Of a stretch of 18,717 nucleotides of DNA, positions 8,539-14,162 are shown piece by piece; the first letter of the stretch is position 1; each line of letters begins with the position of its first letter. The notes beneath the pieces were generated by a model. That model saw only the letters and a program-made list of their open reading frames with translations, searched no databases and was not told where the DNA came from. The stretch comes from CAYOXX01 sp964408025. GTDB taxonomy: Bacteria > Acidobacteriota > DATKUA01. The stretch spans positions 1-18,717 of the forward strand of contig CAYOXX010000062.1 in assembly GCA_964408025.1 (NCBI GenBank), in the 5' to 3' direction. The position numbers and the translations under genes are program-made.

Positions 8539-10461
8539 ATGGCCAGCGGCGGCGAGAACGAGCAACACGCCGACCGGGAAGCGGCGGGCGGCGCCGACGA
8601 GAACCGCAGCGGAAGCGGCGGGCGACCGAGGTCTCGCTGGGTAGTGTGGGGGTTCGTCGCCGTCGCCGCCATCTCCTTGCTGCACTGGAACTCGGTCGTC
8701 AACGACAACATGGCGGCCGGCCCCGAGCTCGTCAGGACCGACGGGGTGAAGTACTTCGCCTACCTGCCCACACTCATCCTCGACGGCGACCTCGACTTCT
8801 CCGACGACTTCGCCGACCTCTCGTCGCGCCACCTAAACTTGGAGGAGGTTGGACGGGGGGCCCTGGTGAAGACCACCGACACCGGTCTGGTCCGTAATTG
8901 GTTCCCGATCGGACCGGCCGTCCTCTGGTCGCCGTTCTACCTCGTCGCACTGCCCTTTGAAGGGGGCTCCGGATGCGGGCCGCTCGTGCAACTGGCGGTG
9001 TTGTTCGGCAGCCTCTGCTATGGCTTCGCAGCCTTGCTGCTGACCTACGCCATCCTGCGCAACTTCTTCAAGCCCTGGGCCTCGTTCTGCGCCAGCATCT
9101 TCGCCTGGGCAGGCGGAATGGTCTACTTCTACGCCGTCTACCGGGGCGACATGTCGCACGCTCCCTCCGCATTTATCGCCACTCTTTTCATCTATCTATG
9201 GTTCAGGTTCAGAGGCAAGTTCGGCTGGCCGCAGGCACTCACCCTGGGAGTCGTGGCCGGCCTGATGCTGCTGGTGCGAGTTCACAACGTCCTGATCATC
9301 CTCATTCCCGTAATCGATTCGGTATGGAGGCTCTTGGCCGAACGCGGATTCCGCGACTGGAAGCGTTGGGCTAGGCTGGGAGCGCGATGGGCGCTTGCCG
9401 GTTTGCTCGCCATTGCCATCTTCTCGATTCAGCTACTGATGTGGATGATCGTCTACGGTGATCTGATACCGGACAGGTCGACAGGCTTCCACGATTGGAC
9501 CAGCCCGCACACGCTCGAGATGCTCTTCTCGCACAACGGCATCGTCTCGTTCACGCCGCTGCTCGGACTCTCGCTGATCGGCCTGCTGATTATGCTGCGC
9601 CGGCAGCCGCTCATTGCCGCCACCAGCCTCGTCGTCCTGCTGCTGATGCTCTACATGTACAGCTCGATCCAGGCCTGGTGGGGCGGACCGTTCTCCTTCG
9701 GCATCAGGCGCTTCTCCAACGCCCTACCGCTCTTCGCCCTCGGCATGGCGGCGCTGCTGCAGGCCCTCCGGCGCCTGGTCGAGCGCCGGCCGGCGGCGGC
9801 AGCGGTGGTCCTCGTCGCGCCGCTGCTGGCCTGGAATTTCCTCTCGATGAGCACGATCAACGACCGGCGCCTGGAGAAGCGGGTGCTCAGCCTGGTGGAG
9901 ATCGCCGAGCTGAACCTCGAGCAGGTGTACGGTCTCATCGGCTGGCCGCTGAGTGCGCCGGCGGCCCTGCCTTTCGCCGACGAGTACGACGTAAATCCGG
10001 CGTCGTACGACCTGATCACCGGCTGGCCGTCGGACAAGCTGAAGCGGGGCTACAACATCGTCCTGTCCGCCGGCTACTTCGCAGAGGGCTGGCGGCGGCT
10101 GCAGGAGGAGGGCGGTCCCCGCATGAAGATGGAGGCCCCGCGAGCGCGCGTGGTCTTCTCGATGATCAGGTCGAACAAGCTGAGGCGCGTTCGATACCTC
10201 GTCCGCTGCCGCCCCGGCCGGCGCGAAGTGCTGCTGGCTACCTCTTTCAACGGCGCTCACATCGATACCACACCTCTCGAAGACGGCATGAACCAACTGA
10301 GCGTCCGAATCCAGCCGGAGCTGCGGCGCGTCGGCGTCAACCAGCTCGTCTTCGAGGTGTTCACGCGGCGCCGCAACAGCACACTGAGACCGCTCGCCGG
10401 CCCGCCACCGCTGGTGTTCCACGAGCTGGAGTTGCAGAAGCGGCGCTGGTTGGAGGACTAA
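8539..10461 (+). CDS. GT-C-like multi-pass membrane protein GT1 (putative lipid-linked-sugar glycosyltransferase)
   Basis: This is a 640-residue protein with a short Gly/Glu-rich cytoplasmic N-terminus, a first helix at about 33-50, around ten further hydrophobic helices to about 437, and a soluble C-terminal tail. The first extracytoplasmic loop holds RTDGVKYFAYLP (Asp68), resembling the acidic motif after helix 1 in GT-C enzymes of the PMT/GT39-83 type, which move sugars from polyprenyl-phosphate donors. WFPIGPAVLWSPFYL (121-135) and the later MSHAPSAF are further typical loop and helix motifs. Residues 525-635 form a beta-rich tail resembling the N-terminal modules of S1 and S3. ATG 8539 is favoured because GT2 begins with the same MASGGE. 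The ribosome site is weak (GAGAGAG). Nucleotides 9592-9932 are identical to a segment of GT2. The acceptor and sugar are unknown; the glycosyltransferase role is inferred from topology and motifs. Confidence 0.82.
   Translation: MASGGENEQHADREAAGGADENRSGSGGRPRSRWVVWGFVAVAAISLLHWNSVVNDNMAAGPELVRTDGVKYFAYLPTLILDGDLDFSDDFADLSSRHLNLEEVGRGALVKTTDTGLVRNWFPIGPAVLWSPFYLVALPFEGGSGCGPLVQLAVLFGSLCYGFAALLLTYAILRNFFKPWASFCASIFAWAGGMVYFYAVYRGDMSHAPSAFIATLFIYLWFRFRGKFGWPQALTLGVVAGLMLLVRVHNVLIILIPVIDSVWRLLAERGFRDWKRWARLGARWALAGLLAIAIFSIQLLMWMIVYGDLIPDRSTGFHDWTSPHTLEMLFSHNGIVSFTPLLGLSLIGLLIMLRRQPLIAATSLVVLLLMLYMYSSIQAWWGGPFSFGIRRFSNALPLFALGMAALLQALRRLVERRPAAAAVVLVAPLLAWNFLSMSTINDRRLEKRVLSLVEIAELNLEQVYGLIGWPLSAPAALPFADEYDVNPASYDLITGWPSDKLKRGYNIVLSAGYFAEGWRRLQEEGGPRMKMEAPRARVVFSMIRSNKLRRVRYLVRCRPGRREVLLATSFNGAHIDTTPLEDGMNQLSVRIQPELRRVGVNQLVFEVFTRRRNSTLRPLAGPPPLVFHELELQKRRWLED
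9592..9932 (+). repeat. 341-bp exact repeat, copy A (inside GT1)
   Basis: Every base of this segment is the same as 15192-15532, offset by exactly 5600. It encodes GT1 residues 352-464 plus the first two bases of codon 465. Upstream the two genes differ at many synonymous and replacement sites. Downstream only five mismatches occur up to about 10023, after which the copies diverge strongly. The pattern is of a recent copy-over between paralogues. Confidence 0.97.
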
Positions 10462-10462
10462 T

Positions 10463-10474
10463 CCGCCGCGGCGG
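10463..10474. repeat. 12-bp perfect palindrome just after the GT1 stop
   Basis: CCGCCGCGGCGG is its own reverse complement and begins two bases after the GT1 stop codon. It could form a GC-rich hairpin in the 3-prime end of the GT1 transcript, but no T-run follows, so it is not a standard intrinsic terminator. Confidence 0.5.
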
Positions 10475-10487
10475 ACCGCCGCTACAA
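10468..10487. repeat. Intergenic 20-bp repeat, copy 1 (downstream of GT1)
   Basis: GCGGCGGACCGCCGCTACAA recurs at 16208-16227 with a single mismatch (G to C at position 14). Read on the minus strand it begins TTGTAG followed by GC-rich sequence, like the short dispersed intergenic repeats seen in many environmental bacterial genomes. Both copies lie downstream of a GT gene. Confidence 0.55.
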
Positions 10488-10639
10488 CGTGTTGAGAGCA
10501 AACAACTAATCTTCAGCTTGGTTCCACTTGTGCACCATAACCAGCCTGCAAAAGTCAGAAATATCAGAATTTAACTAAGAACAAAGGTTTATCAACACTC
10601 TTTCTGTTATCGATATTGGATTACTGTTCGGGAGTGTGG

Positions 10640-10660
10640 GACCGGCTCGAAGGGCCAGTC
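10640..10660 (-). terminator. Weak hairpin downstream of the minus-strand membrane-HTH gene
   Basis: On the minus strand GACTGGC and GCCGGTC can pair (seven pairs including one T-G wobble) around a seven-base loop containing TTCG. The hairpin lies seven nt past the stop of the gene ending at 10667. No U-rich tail follows, so termination here is only a possibility. Confidence 0.25.
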
Positions 10661-10666
10661 GAGAAG

Positions 10667-11674
10667 TCATTCGCTTCCAAGCTTACTATCGACGTCGGCT
10701 CGGAAGATCACCCACTCATCGGGATTCCCGGTTAGCTGGATTCTGTCGATCTTGTGTCTCTCCACAAATATCCTTGCGGTCGCTTCGGACACACCTAAAT
10801 AGAGAGCGAGGTCGCCCGGCGACAGGAACGTTTTCCTCATCATGAAGGACAACGCCGCCACTTTCTTCAATGTGTCCTTAACAGTATCGAGGTCGTAAAC
10901 GATCTGCTCCAGCACGCTTTCCACGTCTTCCCCACCGGCCGGCTCGTTCATACTCCCCAACCGCGTTGCGGTTAACGGGAACGACCTGACAACCGTGCTC
11001 GCGGAGGCCGGCTCTTCGAGTTCGACCGCTCCTGGAATCCTCCCGCGCGCAAGCAAGCCGTCCAGCCGCCGCTTCATGATAGAGCGAGACAACATCGCCC
11101 ATACTTTTGCGACCTCCGGCCAAAACTGGCCGACGAGCATGACCGAGCACATTGCCGTGAAGAAAAACGGATCCAGGAAAATCAGGACATCCCAGATCTG
11201 CCTGCTACTGACGGTCATCTTCAGTATGTCGCTGACAAAGTATGTGCTCCCACTTATCGACCAAGCCAGAATCGGGGCGCTTCTCTTTTTAATAGCATTC
11301 GGCATCTCCAACGCTTGACCTAAATTGAAAATGCTCATAGGCAGGTAGTATAGAAACACGAGGGGAAGGGGGAAAAACGGAACAACCACTAGCCCTAGCA
11401 AAGCAAAAATCGCCCACCAGGGCTCATGACCAACTTCCTTTCTCATGACCTCTACATAGGCAAGTAGGCAGAGGAGTTCACCGATGTTTCTTCGTATGAG
11501 CGATAGTTCGTGTGTGTAAAGCCAGGGGAATATAAGATTCAATAAAGGAAGGACTGAAATAGTCAGGGCGTAGACCGGAAACCAGCGCAGGTGCCTCCAG
11601 CGGAAAAGCGCAATTATTCCCACGGAAGCCATGAAAATAGAGTTGAAAATATATAGCGCCACGCCCTGACCCAA
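10667..11674 (-). CDS. Membrane protein with C-terminal excisionase/MerR-type helix-turn-helix
   Basis: This is a 335-residue protein. The first 190 residues hold about six hydrophobic helices (roughly 7-25, 33-52, 62-77, 87-118, 134-152 and 162-183), with no enzymatic motif recognised. A charged linker follows (198-250), then an amphipathic stretch (250-280). The C-terminal domain at 282-332 has FLSPGDLALYLGVSEATARI, then an arginine/histidine wing and a terminal VDSKLG. This is the layout of excisionase/HTH_17 domains (LSxxEhAxhLGVSxxTxxxhhxxxxh). It could be a membrane-tethered DNA-binding regulator sensing something in or across the membrane. The frame opens at TTG 11674 with no Shine-Dalgarno, two codons after the in-frame TAA of the 70-residue gene, so translational coupling is likely. 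GTG 11662 is an alternative start. The gene is convergent with GT1 and AT-richer than its neighbours. No family name can be assigned to the membrane part. Confidence 0.72.
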   Translation of the reverse strand: MGQGVALYIFNSIFMASVGIIALFRWRHLRWFPVYALTISVLPLLNLIFPWLYTHELSLIRRNIGELLCLLAYVEVMRKEVGHEPWWAIFALLGLVVVPFFPLPLVFLYYLPMSIFNLGQALEMPNAIKKRSAPILAWSISGSTYFVSDILKMTVSSRQIWDVLIFLDPFFFTAMCSVMLVGQFWPEVAKVWAMLSRSIMKRRLDGLLARGRIPGAVELEEPASASTVVRSFPLTATRLGSMNEPAGGEDVESVLEQIVYDLDTVKDTLKKVAALSFMMRKTFLSPGDLALYLGVSEATARIFVERHKIDRIQLTGNPDEWVIFRADVDSKLGSE

Positions 11675-11680
11675 ATTGAA

Positions 11681-11893
11681 TTAGTCGTCGTTTTCAGGCT
11701 CCGGAGGAGGAGGAGGAGGCCCCCATGGATCGCCACCGGATTTGACACCATCAACGATCTCCGCCTTTGCCCACAGCCATCGCGAGCACACGGCCATTAG
11801 ATGCCACGGAACTTCTTTAATCTTTATGACTTTTTCAATTCTTGCTACCAGCGTTACTGTGTCGCCCGGTTTGTACTTCGGTTCGTAAGCCAT
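11681..11893 (-). CDS. Small 70-residue protein with proline-rich acidic tail
   Basis: The family is not recognised. The first half, YKPGDTVTLVARIEKVIKIK, reads like a small beta-barrel (SH3- or OB-like) beginning with a PGD turn. It is followed by a Trp-containing stretch (WHLMAVCSRWLWAKAEIVDG) and a tail with six consecutive prolines ending in PENDD. The prolines come from a short GGA-type trinucleotide run on the plus strand (about 11703-11719). There is no signal peptide or membrane helix. ATG 11893 has an excellent Shine-Dalgarno (AGGAGGA) six to eight nt upstream, the strongest support that it is a real gene. The stop TAA lies six nt before the TTG of the membrane-HTH gene in the same frame, so the two probably form one unit. 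It might be a partner of that protein. Confidence 0.65.
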   Translation of the reverse strand: MAYEPKYKPGDTVTLVARIEKVIKIKEVPWHLMAVCSRWLWAKAEIVDGVKSGGDPWGPPPPPPEPENDD

Positions 11894-11984
11894 CGGTTCC
11901 TCCTCTGGAATGGTTTTGGTTAATAGTGCATGGCCGCTAGATGATGCTTCCCACTGCGATTAGGCCGTCTACAACAATATCATA

Positions 11985-11998
11985 GAGATTTTAATCTC
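11985..11998. repeat. 14-bp inverted repeat, possible operator
   Basis: GAGATTTTAATCTC pairs GAGATT with AATCTC around two T bases. It lies 92 nt upstream of the 70-residue gene start and contains the putative -10 hexamer on the minus strand, so it could be an operator for the membrane-HTH protein. The operator role is inference from position and symmetry only. Confidence 0.35.
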
Positions 11999-12015
11999 CA
12001 AAATAACTCGCCCAA
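11988..12015 (-). promoter_or_regulatory. Possible promoter of the small-protein/membrane-HTH unit
   Basis: On the minus strand TTGGGC (12010-12015) and TAAAAT (11988-11993) are 16 nt apart. The -10 is 5/6 to consensus and lies inside the inverted repeat; the -35 matches only its TTG. A start near 11981 would leave an untranslated leader of about 88 nt. Confidence 0.28.
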
Positions 12016-12513
12016 TTCCTATCGTAATTCAAACGCAACTTCACGCAACGTGAACCATGCTGCTTCCGAATGTACATCTACAATAACTATCTCATTTTTG
12101 ATGCGAGGGATCCCCTCGCAGGAGCATCTGTTATCCGGGGGTGGCCGCGGTTTGCCGCCTGATTTGGTAACGCCCGAGAATTTCATATCCTGTGGTCGTA
12201 CGCCAACAGACATTGAAACGCTACTCACAGTACATACTCACACGATTAACGAGGCATTCATGCTATGGAAGGTGCGATAGTGCGAAGGTCCTTACCCTTC
12301 TGTCGAATTGTTCATTACTACTAAACACCGCGGAGAAAAAAATCGGAAGAATTTTTTGCGTTAATTGGATTCTTGAGGGGCGCGGGACGGCGTCATTCCA
12401 ACTTATCTGCCTCCGGCAAGGCCGTATCGGGCGAACCAGGTTTGCGGCTCAATAATTCCCTTCGGTCATCAGGACACCAAACGTGCTTGCTGCGGCCGCG
12501 GCGCGGCGGCGGC

Positions 12514-12542
12514 TTGACTGGAAGGAAATCCTCTGCTTAACT
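12514..12542 (+). promoter_or_regulatory. Possible promoter for S2
   Basis: TTGACT (12514-12519, 5/6 to the -35 consensus) is followed 17 nt later by TTAACT (12537-12542, only 3/6), preceded by TG at the extended -10 position. It lies about 80 nt before the favoured S2 start. The poor -10 keeps confidence low. Confidence 0.28.
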
Positions 12543-12623
12543 TGCCGCCGGTCCGTCGGCGCTCCCGTACGGGCCGCGGACTCGAATTCAAGAACGATTT
12601 GGCTCCTCCGGGAGGTCCCGCAG

Positions 12624-14063
12624 ATGATTGCCAGGCGCTGGTTGGCTTTCCTGATCATCACCGTCGTCGCGTCCGCCTACATAGTCTCATGCGGCGGCGG
12701 CGCACAGCCGACTGTGGCCGACGCGAGGCTGAACGTCGTCCTCATCCTCATCGAGACCACGCGCGCGGACCACGTGAGCCTCTATGGCTACCCGGTCGAC
12801 ACGACTCCGAACATCAACCGGTTCGCCGAGCGCTGCGTCGTTTTCGAAAACGCCTACGCCGCCTCCTCGTGGACGCTGCCCTCGGTGGCCTCGATCTTTA
12901 CCGGCAAGTGGGTTGCCCACAACGACATGTCGATCTCGGGCATGCTGACCACGCTGGCCGAATCGTTCCACGACGCCGGTTACCTCACCGCCGCCATCGT
13001 CGCCAACCCGATAGTCAACAGCGACGCCGGCTACCACCAGGGCTTCGACGTCTTCAGGATCACGGGGCGTGACAGGGCCGAGCAGCGGGCCTGGCCCGCG
13101 GACATCGTTACGGAGATGGCGGTGGATTGGCTGCGCGAGAACCACGAGACCGAGTTCTTCCTTTTCACATTTTACTACGATCCCCACGGCCCCTACTTTG
13201 CGCACGAGGAGTTCGCCAGCCAAGAGCACCGTGACTTCGTGGGCCGCTGGGTGGACGAGAACCTGGTTCCGGCGTTCCGGGCGCAGCTTCCGCAGCCGTT
13301 CCTGGAAGACGATTTCGAGGAGAAGGTCGAGAGGATAAAAGAACAGATAGTCTACTACGACCAGGAGATAATGTTCGCGGACCGCCACATCGGCGAGCTC
13401 CTGGCCGAGATGGAGAGGCTGGGCCTGCTGGAAAACTCGATTGTCGTTTTCGCGGCCGACCACGGCGAGGGCCTCTGGCAGCGGCCCAAGCACCCCACAC
13501 TGCTCGAGGACACGCCCAGGCGCGGTTACGACATGAGGCAGTACTTCCTGCGCGGCCACGGGATGAACCTCTACCAGGAGGGGATCAGGGTGCCGCTGCT
13601 CGTCTACCACCCGCGTGCGGAGCCGGCCCGCGTGCAGGAGGCGCTGATGACCTCCGAGATCTTCCCCACGCTGGCGAACCTGCTGGGGCTGGAATCGAGG
13701 AACGATTTCGACTTCCGTGGGCTGCAGGCGTACCTGGGCGGCGATCCCGCGGGGCGGGGCGACGGCGGCCCGCTGTTCTTCAGTTGCAAGTACCAACGGG
13801 GGATTTTCGACGGCGGCTACAAGTTGATCCTGACAACGCAGGTCGACACGCCCGGCGGGGAGCCGCATCTGAACCTCTACCGCGTCGACAGCGACGGCAG
13901 CGAGAGGGTCGACATCTTCGAGCGCGAGAGAGAGCTCGCCGGCAGGATGTACCGCACGCTGATGAATTGGATGGAGAGAAGCGCGCACCTCGAGGCGAGC
14001 CTGCCCGGGGCCATCCAGGAGCGGATGAACAACCGCCTGCGCGCCCTCGGCTACCTGCAGTGA
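12624..14063 (+). CDS. Sulfatase-fold (alkaline phosphatase superfamily) lipoprotein S2, short form
   Basis: This is a 479-residue predicted lipoprotein. MIARRW, a hydrophobic stretch, then IVSC place the lipidated cysteine at residue 23. The ATG at 12624 is chosen over the GTG at 12483 (which would add 47 residues) because GGGAGGT lies seven nt before it and it starts exactly at the signal peptide. The catalytic domain begins directly after the signal, with no beta-rich N-terminal modules like those of S1/S3. Putative metal residues are Glu44 (in place of the usual Asp) and Asp49 in LILIETTRADHVSLYGY, and Asp279-His280 in AADHGEG. The DPHGPY loop and RGHGMNLYQEGIRVPLL (His312 region) are family motifs. 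SWTLPSVASIFTG puts Thr84 at the nucleophile position instead of Cys/Ser, so formylglycine formation is not expected. The ending LRALGYLQ is typical. GT2 follows after 99 nt. It probably acts on an extracytoplasmic ester, which is unidentified. Confidence 0.87.
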   Translation: MIARRWLAFLIITVVASAYIVSCGGGAQPTVADARLNVVLILIETTRADHVSLYGYPVDTTPNINRFAERCVVFENAYAASSWTLPSVASIFTGKWVAHNDMSISGMLTTLAESFHDAGYLTAAIVANPIVNSDAGYHQGFDVFRITGRDRAEQRAWPADIVTEMAVDWLRENHETEFFLFTFYYDPHGPYFAHEEFASQEHRDFVGRWVDENLVPAFRAQLPQPFLEDDFEEKVERIKEQIVYYDQEIMFADRHIGELLAEMERLGLLENSIVVFAADHGEGLWQRPKHPTLLEDTPRRGYDMRQYFLRGHGMNLYQEGIRVPLLVYHPRAEPARVQEALMTSEIFPTLANLLGLESRNDFDFRGLQAYLGGDPAGRGDGGPLFFSCKYQRGIFDGGYKLILTTQVDTPGGEPHLNLYRVDSDGSERVDIFERERELAGRMYRTLMNWMERSAHLEASLPGAIQERMNNRLRALGYLQ

Positions 14064-14117
14064 CCTGCCCACCAAGTCGAAGTCTGTAGCCTCGCCAGTG
14101 AAGCCAGGGCGGAGAGA

Positions 14118-14126
14118 TGATATAAC
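14118..14126 (+). promoter_or_regulatory. Putative extended -10 promoter for GT2
   Basis: TGATATAAC is an extended -10 (TG, one base, then TATAAC, 5/6 to consensus). No good -35 is visible at the right distance, which extended -10 promoters tolerate. Transcription would start near 14133, leaving a leader of about 30 nt with AAGGGA at 14150-14155 before ATG 14163. It would make the upstream TTG at 14136 an unlikely start. Confidence 0.4.
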
Positions 14127-14162
14127 ATCTTTCCGTTGAACAACATTCGAAGGGATCGCGCG

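Larger units (their letters stand above)
11894..12623. other. Gene-poor AT-richer intergenic region
   Basis: I see no convincing gene in this stretch. Short open frames (plus 12050-12280 and 12192-12455, minus 12019-12228) start with GTG or other weak codons without a Shine-Dalgarno and encode nothing recognisable. The region holds a 14-bp inverted repeat with a possible minus-strand promoter (11985-12015) and, at its right end, a possible promoter for S2. From about 12480 the base composition returns to GC-rich. It may be the remnant edge of an inserted segment. Confidence 0.5.

Noticed and set aside
11703..11719. GGA trinucleotide run as a phase-variable tract
   Set aside because: It is only about five units long and in-frame, so length change would just alter the number of prolines and not switch the gene off.
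12019..12228. Minus-strand 69-codon open frame in the gene-poor region
   Set aside because: It starts with GTG without a Shine-Dalgarno, overlaps another open frame on the plus strand of similar length, and has no recognisable motif. It could be a decayed gene but is not supported.
12050..12455. Plus-strand short open frames before S2
   Set aside because: They have weak start codons, no ribosome sites and unremarkable translations; they are probably chance in an AT-richer stretch.
12483..12623. Upstream extension of S2 to GTG 12483
   Set aside because: The extra 47 residues are Arg/Ala-rich with no signal character, while ATG 12624 has a strong Shine-Dalgarno and begins a textbook lipoprotein signal.
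14136..14162. Upstream TTG start for GT2
   Set aside because: It lies at the predicted transcript start and lacks a ribosome site. ATG 14163 matches the GT1 N-terminus (MASGGE).
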